Translations under genes and position numbers: made by a program
The notes under the pieces: model-generated
Database searches by the model: none
Told to the model about the DNA's origin: nothing
The model's input: the letters and a program-made list of their open reading frames with translations, nothing else
Shown here: one piece after another, positions 9,679-19,088 of the stretch
Numbering within the stretch: position 1 is the stretch's first letter
Layout of the letters: every line of letters starts with the position of its first letter
Assembly (NCBI GenBank): GCA_963823675.1
Contig: CAWGMT010000012.1
Coordinates: 930,001-994,000, forward strand
Length of the DNA: 64,000 bases
Reading direction: 5' to 3'
Source of the DNA: CAWGMT01 sp963823675
Lineage (GTDB): Bacteria; Planctomycetota; Planctomycetia; Isosphaerales; Isosphaeraceae

Positions 9679-10757
9679 AAGCCCTCTTGCCCGAGAGCGG
9701 CTCTAAGATCAAAGGTAACGTGCGGTCGCGCGAGGAACTATTGCAGGCATCGGGCTACGCCAAACGTCCCGAAAAGCTTGACGCTCTCCTACGGATCCTG
9801 GATCGCGAGCCGCGACTGATCAAAACGACGGAGGGCGAAGAGAAGGATGAACTGGAAAGGATGAACGATGAAGCCGGAAGGACGAATAATGACACGGGAA
9901 CCGGATCGGATGCATCCCTCAGTCTTCATCCAGCGCCGGCGCGGATCGCTCGGCACCCGGCGGGTCGCCGGCCACACTACCGACCAGCGGTCTCGAGCCC
10001 ACACCGCCGTTGGGCGGGCCGCGTTTTCAGCTCACACATGACTACCTCGTTCCGTCGCTCCGCGACTGGCTCACGCGGAAGCAGCGTGAAACCCGCCGGG
10101 GCCGGGCCGAGCTGCTGCTGGCGGAGTGCGCGGCGTTCTGGATCGGAAAGCGCGAGAACCGCCAGCTTCCCACTGCGCTGGAATGGGCCGGGATCCGGGC
10201 GCTAACAAAACGGCGAGACTGGACCGAGACCGAACGTCGTATGATGATGCGGGCGGGGCGAGTGCATGGGGAGCGGGCCCTGGTCGTGGCGGGCTTGCTG
10301 AGTGCCACCGCGCTGCTCGTGCTTGGGATCACCCTCCGGAATTACGATGCCACCCAGCAGAGGGTTGCCGAAGGACTGGTCGATCGTCTTTTCGCGGCGA
10401 AGATCGCACATGTGCCCGAGATCGTGAAGTTGATGCGGGAATACAGGCAATGGGTTGATCCCTTACTCCGTCAAGTCGTGGAGCGATCTACGGCGTCGGA
10501 CCGCAGCCCGATTCGGCTCCGCGCCAGCCTCGCCCTGCTCGAAGTGGATGATGGGCAGGTCGGGTATCTGTCCGTGCGGCTGCCGGAAGCCGACGCCGAC
10601 GAAATGCTGGTTTTGCGTGATGCCCTCAAGCGACAGCAAACCGCAGTGACGACGATGCTGTGGCCTGCATTCGAATCGTATAGTCCCGGCGACATGCGCC
10701 TGCTCCCGGCAGCGAGCGCGCTGGCACTCTACGATCCCCAGAACGCTGCGCTGGGCG
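9646..10757 (+). CDS. middle section of the TIR-STAND protein (frameshifted): STAND C-terminus and membrane anchor
   Basis: Continuation of the TIR protein. It starts with VLKALLPESGSKIKG in one frame to about 9,880, crosses a linker where the frame changes, and resumes as RFQLTHDYLVPSLRDW in the next frame up to about 10,757. It aligns throughout with the kinase paralogue (TRKQRETRRGRAELLL, ALEWAGIRALTKRRDW). A hydrophobic segment ALVVAGLLSATALLVLG predicts one membrane pass, so both proteins would expose the region after it on the other side. The frame is lost again by one extra C near 10,757 (AAC GCT GCG C TGG). Confidence 0.75.
9830..10018. repeat. linker insertion in the TIR gene at the position matching 4,206-4,320
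   Basis: A purine-rich stretch with GATGAACGATGAAG-type repeats followed by GC-rich sequence separates the conserved blocks RLIK and RFQLTHDYLV. The reading frame changes within it. Both paralogues carry insertions here but the sequences differ. Confidence 0.5.
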
Positions 10758-12605
10758 GGTGTCGCGAACAAGACGGCCGAGGCGCTGGTCCAGGTCAATT
10801 CGGACAGCCTGCCTACGTGGCGCGATGCCCTGAAACCCGTGAAGGACAAGCTGGCGGATCCGCTGGCCGCGATTTTCCGCGATCAAAGCCGCACGGAGAC
10901 AACGCACTCGCAGGCGACCAACATCCTGACCGCGTATGCCCGCGACAAACCCAACCTTATCGCCAGCGTGCCCAAGCTGGTCGCCAACGTGCTGATGGAT
11001 TCCGCCGACCCCAAGGCGTACGCGGCGCTGGTCCCCGTCGCCCAGAGGCAGAGAGAGGACACCTTGCCGTTGTTTCAGGCCGAAGTTCGCAAACAGGCAA
11101 CCGACCAGCGGAACAACGCGTCGCTCGATCCAGCATCGCCAGCGGTCGGCGAGCAGGAGGCGAAGGACCGACTAGCCCAGCGCCGCGCTCGGGCAGCGAT
11201 TGCCTTGATCCATATGGGCAGGGCCGAGGAGGTCTGGCCGCTGCTGCGCCATGGCCCCGATCCCCGCTTGAGAAGCTTTATCATCAACTCGCTGAATCCC
11301 CTGGGCGCCGACCCCAGGATCGTCGCCGCGGAATCTGTTCGGCGCGGGTCTTCCGAACCCGCGGCGATTGCAGATCCCGGGAGACCTTCGGTCCCGCAGA
11401 GGGCGGGGTCGGGAGACCCGCGCCCAACCGGAGTACCGCCGGTTGCGGGGTCACGAGACCTCGGCAAATCGGCGCCGGACTCGCTCCACACACGCAGCTC
11501 GCAACCAGCCACCCAGAAGATGGACGCCATTCTTTTCCACCCCGAAATCTCGATCCGCCGCGCTCTCATCCTCGCACTGGGAACCTTCGACACCTACGCT
11601 CTCGCGCGCGGCGACCGAGAGCCGCTCATTATCCGGCTGCTCGAGCTCTACAAAAACGACGCCGACTCAGGCATTCACGGCGCGGCCGAGTGGACGCTGC
11701 GGCGGTGGAACGAGCAAGCCAAGCTCACGGCCGCCGATGCCGAATTGCCCAGCCTCAAGGATCGGCGCGACCGCCGCTGGTTCATCAACAGCCAGGGGCA
11801 GACGTTTGCCCTGATCGAAGGGCCCGTCGAATTTCTCATCGGCTCGCCACCGACCGAGCCCGATCGGAGCACCGATGAAACGCCTCACCCACGGCTCATC
11901 CCGCGCCGGTTCGCCATCGCAGCCAAGGAGGTGACCGTCAAGCAGTATCAGAGCTTCGTGAGGGAGAACCCGCAATTCGTTGCCGATAGAGCGCATATCG
12001 ACATAAAGCGTGCCGACCCCGCCAGCCCCATATTCGGCGTGACCTGGTTTGGCGCCGTGGCCTACTGCAACTGGCTGAGCGAGCGGGAAGGCTTGCCCAA
12101 GGATCAGTGGTGCTACCACCCCAACGAACGGGGTGAGTATGACAAGGGCATGACAATCCCGGCAGACGCGCTCAAGCGAACGGGCTACCGACTGCCTACG
12201 GAGGCCGAATGGGAGTTCGCCTGCCGCGCGGGGGCGACGACGGCACGCCACTACGGTCTCTCGCTCGACCTTTTGGGGGCTTACGCCCGCTTCGATGCCA
12301 ACAGCGGCGACCATGCTTGGCCAAGCGGCAGCTTGCTGCCTAACGACCTGGGATTGTTCGACATGCTCGGTAACGCCTATGAATGGTGTGAAGACCCCAG
12401 CTACCGGCTCCAGCCGGTGGGTAACAACACTAGGGCAGATGAGATCGATACCGCGGAATCGCTGGATCCGGAAATTCCCCGTCTGTTTCGGGGCGGGGCG
12501 TTCGTGAATCCTCCGGGAATTGTCCGCTCGGCCTCCCGTAACTGGGACGCGCCGACGTTCAGCAGCAACTTCCTCGGGTTCCGCCTCGCCAGGACTTACG
12601 ACTGA
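10758..12605 (+). CDS. C-terminal section of the TIR-STAND protein: HEAT-like region and SUMF1/FGE-like domain
   Basis: Reads from WAGVANKTAEALVQVN through the HEAT-like block (RRARAAIALIHMGRAEEVW) to TGA 12605. Unlike the kinase paralogue it has no BTRD1 repeats between PLFQAEVRKQ and EQEAKDRLAQ. The SUMF1-like domain keeps RLPTEAEWEFACRAGA, GLFDMLGNAYEWCED and ends GFRLARTYD; the last strand lacks the FGE cysteines. Where the two paralogues differ near the end (FVNPPGIVRSASRNWDAP against FDYPPALVRSASRPGIAL) is the part that is hypervariable in C-type-lectin targets of diversity-generating retroelements. No reverse transcriptase or template repeat was seen in the window. Confidence 0.82.
   Translation, partial: GVANKTAEALVQVNSDSLPTWRDALKPVKDKLADPLAAIFRDQSRTETTHSQATNILTAYARDKPNLIASVPKLVANVLMDSADPKAYAALVPVAQRQREDTLPLFQAEVRKQATDQRNNASLDPASPAVGEQEAKDRLAQRRARAAIALIHMGRAEEVWPLLRHGPDPRLRSFIINSLNPLGADPRIVAAESVRRGSSEPAAIADPGRPSVPQRAGSGDPRPTGVPPVAGSRDLGKSAPDSLHTRSSQPATQKMDAILFHPEISIRRALILALGTFDTYALARGDREPLIIRLLELYKNDADSGIHGAAEWTLRRWNEQAKLTAADAELPSLKDRRDRRWFINSQGQTFALIEGPVEFLIGSPPTEPDRSTDETPHPRLIPRRFAIAAKEVTVKQYQSFVRENPQFVADRAHIDIKRADPASPIFGVTWFGAVAYCNWLSEREGLPKDQWCYHPNERGEYDKGMTIPADALKRTGYRLPTEAEWEFACRAGATTARHYGLSLDLLGAYARFDANSGDHAWPSGSLLPNDLGLFDMLGNAYEWCEDPSYRLQPVGNNTRADEIDTAESLDPEIPRLFRGGAFVNPPGIVRSASRNWDAPTFSSNFLGFRLARTYD
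11335..11520. repeat. hairpin-rich coding insertion in the TIR gene
   Basis: Inside the HEAT-like region about 180 bases contain successive small hairpins (GCGGGT-ACCCGC, GGGAGACC-GGTCCC, GTCGGGAGACCCGC). They encode a low-complexity Arg/Pro/Ser stretch. The kinase paralogue has only the C-rich simple repeat at this point. Confidence 0.5.
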
Positions 12606-12619
12606 ACCTCGCCAATTCC

Positions 12620-13787
12620 TCACCGGAAATCTATCGACTCACCCCCCAGCACAACTTGCAATCTCGCCGCAGCCGCTCGCGCGACATATTCGTGCCCCGC
12701 CACCGTGAGATGTCCATCGGACGGGAAAACAAGGCTCGCCCAATCCGAACGCGACCGGGCCTCGATCGCGATGTCGATCACCGGAATCGCGAGCTTCCAG
12801 TCAGCCAGGATGTGCGCCAGCGGACTGTCGTTGCCGATCGCCTTGTAGTTGGCGACCGGGCCTACGACCAGTATGCAAAGCTTGGTTCCATACCGCCGGC
12901 ACTCATCGTCAATCGCCGATAGAATCGCCCGCGTGCGCCGGATGGCCAGGGCCGTGGGAGCACTCGCGGCGATCTCCGGATCGGTCCACCATTCGCGCGG
13001 CCCTTGACTGAGATAAGACCCTTTCGACGCACCGATCGCAAACACGGCTCGCTGCACAAACGAGCCAAGTTGCGAATGCAGGTTGACCCAGGCGATCACG
13101 TGCTTGGTCCAGGGCGGATTCTGAAAATACTCACGGAGCGGGCGGTCGTCGCGATCGAACGCGTCGTCGGGCAAAACACAAAGAAAGTCGTTACCTGGGT
13201 AGATGCATAAGACGATGGCCGCGGGTGGGTCAGGCCGCAGGACGTCGTGGATGATCCGGTGCCAGTATTCCAAGAGGTCGGTCGCCGCCACGCCAAAGTT
13301 CTCACAGACCCAATCGCGCGCATCGGGGCCCCGGGCCGCGCCCTGGCTCCAGATCCGCTCAATGCGGGCGCAGAAGGTCGATTGCGCGTTCAACCTGCAT
13401 GCCTTCGGTGAACGAATCTCCCACGAAGGCTATGCGACAGGCATCCTGGCTCGTTGGACCGCCGGGCCGGGCTCGATATCCTGCATGATTCGTCAGAAAG
13501 ACGGCGTGGAACTCGGAGCTGTCCACCCGAAACCGCGTATCGGGCCACCACTTCTTGCCGGCGTGGGTCGTTCCCGATCCGACCAGCAGTTGATCGGTGT
13601 GAATCCAGTATTTCGGGTTCGAGAACGCGCGAAATCCGGCCTCGGCTGCCACGAAAGCCAGCGAAAACGCGACCAGATTCAACAACACGAGCAAACCGGC
13701 GCGGCGGCGCGATGAATTGGCCGCTTGCACAGAAAGCCCGCGCGACCCCGGCCGAGCCGCCCGCGCTGTCCTCGTACTGACAGCCAT
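12620..13787 (-). CDS. SGNH/GDSL-type hydrolase, membrane-anchored (one frameshift)
   Basis: Predicted extracytoplasmic esterase/acetylhydrolase-like protein. The N-terminal frame (ATG 13787, or GTG 13796) has a membrane segment LLVLLNLVAFSLAFVAAEAG and then block I FVGDSFTEGMQV. After a one-base slip near 13,385 the second frame continues (AQSTFCARIERIW) with block III IYPGNDF and the C-terminal SDGHLTVAGHEY carrying the Asp-x-x-His pair, so the Ser, Asn, Asp and His of an SGNH hydrolase are all present. The substrate cannot be read from sequence; relatives act on polysaccharide acyl groups. It lies 287 bases downstream of the DUF4340 gene and may be transcribed separately. Confidence 0.75.
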
Positions 13788-14074
13788 TCCACGCACTCCC
13801 CGCGTCGCTGCCGATTTCCCTCTTCGTCTTCTTTCGGCGAGCCGCCCGTGGAGTTTGTGGCTTTTGTGGCTTTCTTGCCGGCAAACGATGCGAGTTTTCC
13901 TGTGCGGAGCGACTGGCGAGGATTTGCCGCCCGCGCAGCGGGTGACGGATCAAGGCCTGGCGGCGTAAGCCCGAGGTCCTTATCGAATCGTAGGCGACCA
14001 AGCGCCCCATCAGGCACCCCGTCTGCCGCCACAACCGTGGCTGCCACTCCGAGTGGGCGAGCGGCCTGTTGCTA

Positions 14075-16351
14075 TCAACCAGCCGGTGCAAAGACGTTCT
14101 CCGGCAGCGGAGCGAATCGTTCGCCCGACTCGATCAGGGCGTCCCAGGCGACTGCGGGCAGGAAGAAGACAGGCCCCGAGTCCGAGGTCCCCGTAGCCGC
14201 GAACACCGTGACGTCGGGATTCGGATACCCGATCCGGAGCACGCGATTGGGCTCGTTGGGGCCCAGGTTGACCTCGACCACAAGCCGCGGCCGCAAGAGT
14301 CCGGTGGACGCGGGAATGCGGCCCCTGTACTGGAAGAAGCGCGTGGTTTCGAGTCGCGACAAGGCCGTCACGATTGCATCGGCACGCGACAGGTCGAGGC
14401 CGGCGGTGTCGGAGCCAGGCTCGTCGACCCATGCGGGTCGATCCTTGGATTCGGGACGCCGGCGCAGGGCGACGGTCCGATTGGGCCAGCGTAAAATCAT
14501 CCGCTCCGCCTTGGTCACCGGAAACGAATCGATAGCGTGGTCATGAAATTCCGCGTCGAAGTAAGACAGGACGTCCGCGGAGAGCGTGAACACCATCGGC
14601 TGACCTTCCAGCAGGGCAAAGTGGTTCGCCGACTTGGTCACTCGGGCGCCGACCTTGAGTACGCGGGCTCGGTCCGAGACCCAGGAAATCTCGCGCGTGG
14701 GACGGTCCAACCCGAAGAGCTTGCCGTCGCCGGCCGAGTCGGTCACGAAGTCTTCGGCTCGCAGGCCGCTGAGAACGGCCAGGGCCCTGGTGACCGTCGC
14801 GGCGTCGGCGCGGGCGTCCACGGGGCGCAGCATCCGCCACTGGTTCGGCTCGCCGGTCCTGCTGGGCTCGAGCTCCGTCGTGACGCCCGCGCGGCTGATC
14901 ACGAGCTTCTGGATTGAACCGGGGTTCTGCGCCAGCACCGTGCGATTGCGAAACGCGAACAGGTTTTTGGGCAAGACTTCGACGAACGTGTCGGGCAAGG
15001 TGAGGACGAACTGGTCGCCGGGAAGCTGAGCATAGATCGTTTTTCTCAGGAGATCGTGTTGCCCGATCCGGAGTTGGGCGCTGGGATCGCCGCTCCCTTT
15101 CTCCCACACCTTGATCGTCAAGAGCGGCGGGCTCAGCCCGGAATTGCGGACCTGCGCCGGCTGGCGAAACTCGCTGGTCTCGAGAGCGTCGAGCTTGTTC
15201 AAGAACGACTGAATCGACGCGGCATCGGCCTTTTCCTTCCTGGGCTGGGTGAGCTGCCAGTCGCTCGATCCCTTTTCCATCGAGAACGTGGCGGTCGGAC
15301 CGGCGACTTCGATCCCGGTCACGGCCGCCGGGTCGATATCAACGACTTGCTTGCTGCGCAGCGGGATCGAGTTCTGGGGAATCTCGGAGAGCGCCCTGGC
15401 TTCGACAACCACCACGTCGTCCTGGTCGGCCTGGCGGACATAGACGCGATCGTCGTGACCGGGCACCGGCTTGCCGACTTCGAGCACGCGCTCCGCGTCG
15501 CCCGGGCGGGTCGTGGTGAGCTCGACGGTGACGGCTGGTGGGGCGAGGCCGTACGGAGCGAAATCCTTGACGTCGTCGGCGACGTAGCCATCGGCCCCTC
15601 TCACGACACGGAGCGCCGAGAGGGCGGCCAGCAGGCTCTCGACCTTCGCCGGGTTGGCGGGGATCTTCACCGGCGCAGTTAGCCTCCACCGGCCACGGCG
15701 CGCCCGCTCGGCGGTGATGACCTGGTCGCGCCGCTTGATCGAGACCCTGGCGACGTCGAAAGTGGGAACTCCCATGACGACCGGCTCGCGCCAGTCGATA
15801 AGCGGCAGATCGACGGCCGCCAAGAGCTTGGCGTCGACGGTCTCGAATCCCTCCTGATGGTCGGGGCGGACGTAACGGGTTCCGCGGATGGACTTGCCGA
15901 CCTCGAGCGTGGCGACGGGACTGGGCGGCTGGCCGGGACTCTGGCCCGAGCTGCCGAAAAGCCGGATGGTCGCGGCATTAGTATCCAGGCCGTAGGTTGC
16001 CGGGTCGCCGCGGACCGTGCCCGAATCGGGCGAGCGCCGCAGGTTCTTGAGCGTCCGCACCAGGGATTCCAGCCGCGTCGGCTCGGCCGCCACATCGAGC
16101 GGCTCGACCAGTTGCCAGCGGCCCGATCCCTTGCCGCGGCGCTCGAAAGCGAGCCGCTCCTTGCCGCGCTCGATGGTCACTCTCGCGACCTCGGCCTCGG
16201 GCATGTTGAGCAGATCGGGCAAGAGCCGGCCCTGGCGCAGCCTCCGCTCCTTCTCGGTGAGGACGCCGGAATTCTGCAGTCCCCAGAAGGCCAGGAGGCT
16301 GGCGAAGAAGAGCACCATCAGGATGAGCGTGTTGCGATGTTCTTTCATCAT
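14075..16351 (-). CDS. DUF4340 domain-containing membrane-anchored protein
   Basis: 758-residue protein with an N-terminal membrane anchor (TLILMVLFFASLLAFWGLQ) followed by a large extracytoplasmic region. It contains repeated DUF4340-type modules, each with a strand pattern like VARVTIERGKERLAFERRG, GRWQLVEPL and ESLVRTLKNLRRS; similar blocks recur as VARVSIKRRDQVITAERA...RLTAPVKIPA and VTGIEVAGPTATFSMEKG...WQLTQPR. Its ATG overlaps the stop of the Gldg-type gene by four bases (ATGA), so the two are translationally coupled. With the upstream ABC genes it forms the common bacterial set ATPase-permease-Gldg-DUF4340, thought to be an exporter or envelope machine related to the gliding gldAFG system. 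The substrate is unknown. Confidence 0.85.
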   Translation of the reverse strand: MMKEHRNTLILMVLFFASLLAFWGLQNSGVLTEKERRLRQGRLLPDLLNMPEAEVARVTIERGKERLAFERRGKGSGRWQLVEPLDVAAEPTRLESLVRTLKNLRRSPDSGTVRGDPATYGLDTNAATIRLFGSSGQSPGQPPSPVATLEVGKSIRGTRYVRPDHQEGFETVDAKLLAAVDLPLIDWREPVVMGVPTFDVARVSIKRRDQVITAERARRGRWRLTAPVKIPANPAKVESLLAALSALRVVRGADGYVADDVKDFAPYGLAPPAVTVELTTTRPGDAERVLEVGKPVPGHDDRVYVRQADQDDVVVVEARALSEIPQNSIPLRSKQVVDIDPAAVTGIEVAGPTATFSMEKGSSDWQLTQPRKEKADAASIQSFLNKLDALETSEFRQPAQVRNSGLSPPLLTIKVWEKGSGDPSAQLRIGQHDLLRKTIYAQLPGDQFVLTLPDTFVEVLPKNLFAFRNRTVLAQNPGSIQKLVISRAGVTTELEPSRTGEPNQWRMLRPVDARADAATVTRALAVLSGLRAEDFVTDSAGDGKLFGLDRPTREISWVSDRARVLKVGARVTKSANHFALLEGQPMVFTLSADVLSYFDAEFHDHAIDSFPVTKAERMILRWPNRTVALRRRPESKDRPAWVDEPGSDTAGLDLSRADAIVTALSRLETTRFFQYRGRIPASTGLLRPRLVVEVNLGPNEPNRVLRIGYPNPDVTVFAATGTSDSGPVFFLPAVAWDALIESGERFAPLPENVFAPAG

Positions 16352-18193
16352 TCGCGTCGCGCAACGAAAACGGTGATCCCTGCCGCGATGATCACCAGTA
16401 TCGCCGTGACCGACGGTACCAGGATCAGCCGAGACCGCAGCGCCGGGTTGGCGGTCAAGGTCAAGGCGACATGGGTCTTGGGTGCAATTCCCTGAGTGTC
16501 GGAGCGGCCCCGCAGCCAGCTCGCGGCGTTCATCAGCAAGTCGAGATTGGTTCGCTCGATCTCCTGGACCCGATTCTCGGCCATCACCGGGCTCGAGAAC
16601 AGAACCAGCCGAGGCCTGTCCTCGGCCGTCGCTTCGGGATGCGGCGCCGATTTTGCTCGCTCGACGACAGCCACGCCGACCGCGAACGGGCCACGCTCGT
16701 GGACCTTCGGATCAAAGCGATTGCGGGGGTTCGCCAGATCGGTTTCGAGCCACGAATTGGCGCTGGTGTACAGGAACGGCATCGGCACGAGGTTGCGGTC
16801 GACGGGCTCGGAGGGAACGTTCCCCTTCCCGCCGAGGCCCAGGCGCGGATCGGCGCCACCGTCGGTATCAGCACGAATCGGTTGGCGCCCAGCGGACTGG
16901 TGATCGTGTGCTTGGGGCCGCCGGAGATGGCCGCGAAGGCGCTGAACGGGTTACGATTGTAATTCAGCCGCGGCTCCATGATCAGGCCCTTGCCGATCTC
17001 GAGGTTGAAAGACCTGAGGAATTCCTCGAGCCCGGAAGGCTCGCTGTTTCCCAGGAGGACGATCAAGGGCCCGCCACGGGCCACGTAGGCCCTGAGCTTG
17101 GCGACTTCCTCCGGTTTGAACGCCGTCCGGGGACCGGGCACGATCAGGAGACTCAGGTCGTTGGGGACGTCGTCCGCGAGCAGATTGAGGTCGATCGCCT
17201 CGCAGCCGACCTTGGCGAGCCGGGTCTTCCAGTTGCCGATGCCAGGACCGCCGGGGTTGAGGTCGGCGGTAGCCGGCTCGCCGTGCCCTACCGTGAAGGC
17301 GACCACGGACGTCTGGCCCTCGCGGAGCCGGATCAAAGCCGAGGTGATCTCGTCCTCGCCGTTGAAGACCGACTCGAATCGATCGCTCAGGCTGCGCGAC
17401 GCTTCGCGCGACAGCGGCTCGAAGATGTCCTGATTACGCACCACGAAATGCCGGGCGCCCTCGCCCTGGCCGTACTCCACCACCACTCCGCCGCCATGGA
17501 GCAGGTCGACCTCGGGGGCTCGCTTGACCAGGTCGTCGATCAACGTCAAGTCTTTGTACGGATTCAAGCTGATGACCTGGATCATCTGCGGATTGACCGC
17601 CTTGTAGGCGTCGAGCAGTTGGACCACGCGGTCGTGCTGGAGAACCGCGCGGGCCCGCGCCCGAAGATCAAGGTGAAAGTCACCGGCGCCTCGAGCGTCG
17701 TCAATTGATTGAGCGAGAGCGACGAGAGCGAATAGGTTCGTTCCCGCGTCAGGTCGAGCGGCCCTGCGGCGTAGCGAAAGACGATCACGTTGAGCACGAT
17801 CAGGATTCCGGCCAGAAGCGACGAATTCAAGAAGGCGCTCGAAAACGCGATCGTCCGCCGCAGGCTGGGGCTCGCGTGGCGGTAGCGGCGGTTGCGTGCG
17901 ATCAAGGTCAACACCAGGCCAAAACCAAGCGCGAAGAACGGCAGCGACCAGGGAACTCCGCGCGCCATGGCCACGAAAGCACCGGCCATGATCAGAATCA
18001 AGCCGACGACGACGGCGATCACGGTCCGGTCGCGGTAGCCGGCGCGCGGCGCATCGGCATCGTCTTCCGCTTCGGCCGACCGGCCCAGGACGGACCCGCG
18101 CAGGGCCCACGTCAAGGCCAGAAACGCGGCCAGGGCCGACGCGACGATCCAGACGTCATTCCGCGCCAGAAATGCCAGCCAGTCGGATCGCAT
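16348..18193 (-). CDS. Gldg-family ABC-transport auxiliary protein (two frameshifts)
   Basis: Starts at ATG 18193 (MRSDWLAFLARNDVW) with several hydrophobic segments in the first 130 residues, then RTYSLSSLSLNQLTTLEAPVT typical of the GldG/DUF7088 region. One-base slips near 17,650 and 16,840 move the frame; the middle frame has VVAFTVGHGEPATADLNPGG and LSLLIVPGPRTAFKPEE, and the last has LVLFSSPVMAENRV and a C-terminal hydrophobic helix ILVPSVTAILVIIAAGITVF. Read across the slips the protein is about 615 residues with an extracytoplasmic core between membrane ends. Coupled to the DUF4340 gene by a 4-base overlap and 126 bases after the permease gene. Confidence 0.8.
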
Positions 18194-18319
18194 CGCGGGC
18201 CAGACCCCCTCATTCCCTCGCCTTGCAGGCGACCGGCGGATGGAAAAAACCCAGGGAAGACTGATTGCAGCACGAATTGGCACGCCATCCCGCGGTGAAT
18301 CTGCATCCGCCGGCCGCCG

Positions 18320-19084
18320 TCAACGGCCGGAACCCGAACGCAAGAACTTGACCGTCAGATAGAGCACCAGGAGACAGACCGACAGATGAAGCACGACGAT
18401 GCGCAAATCGAGCTCGCCCAGACCGAAGCTCTGGATCTGGAACAGCAGAGAACCGAACCGGATGCCGTCGGCCCAGGTCGAATGCTGGCCCACGGCAAAA
18501 ATGTAAAACAACGGCGCGATCGCCACCAGAATGAAGATCACCACGAACGTCCAGATCGCCGCGACGAGCTGGTTCCTGGTCATCGAGCTGAAAAACACGC
18601 CGAACGCGACCAGCATCATCCCCATGGTCGACAGGCCAAGGGCCAGCGTCAGCACCGGACCGATGTCAAAGTAGAACCGCGCCTGGTAGTAGAGAAACGG
18701 CAAGTAGATCGAAAACGGCAGGAGCAAGGCCCAGTACATCACCAGCCCGGCGAGCCACTTGGCCACGACGACCTCGGCCTCCGTCACCGGCAGGGTCAAG
18801 AGGGTCTCGATCGTGCCCGACCGCCGCTCCTCGGCCATCAGCCTCATGGTCAAAAGGGGGATCGCCACCATGATCGCAATCCAGAACGCCGGGCTGCCCG
18901 AGATATACGCGCTCATCGGATCGCGTAGGCTCGAATACTCCTGGCGCCTCTGGCTCAAGGTATCGACCAGCTCCCAGAAATTGAGGAACGCGATCACCTG
19001 GAAGCCCAGGAGCACGAGGTAGGCCATCGGGCCCAGGAAGTAGGCCGCAAGCTCGCGGTTTAAAAGTGCGGAGACGTGTCGCAT
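18320..19084 (-). CDS. ABC transporter permease, GldF/ABC-2 type
   Basis: 254-residue membrane protein with six hydrophobic segments, including PMAYLVLLGFQVIAFLNF, LVMYWALLLPFSIYLPFLYY and VAAIWTFVVIFILVAIAPLF. The cytoplasmic loop RLMAEERRSGTIETLLTLPV matches the ABC-2 permease coupling segment. It begins four bases after the stop of the ATPase gene and its product should pair with that ATPase. Substrate not evident. Confidence 0.9.
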   Translation of the reverse strand: MRHVSALLNRELAAYFLGPMAYLVLLGFQVIAFLNFWELVDTLSQRRQEYSSLRDPMSAYISGSPAFWIAIMVAIPLLTMRLMAEERRSGTIETLLTLPVTEAEVVVAKWLAGLVMYWALLLPFSIYLPFLYYQARFYFDIGPVLTLALGLSTMGMMLVAFGVFFSSMTRNQLVAAIWTFVVIFILVAIAPLFYIFAVGQHSTWADGIRFGSLLFQIQSFGLGELDLRIVVLHLSVCLLVLYLTVKFLRSGSGR

Positions 19085-19088
19085 GGTG

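Noticed and set aside
1935..12605. A complete diversity-generating retroelement
   Set aside because: Only candidate target domains were seen. No reverse transcriptase, accessory gene or template repeat could be found in the window.
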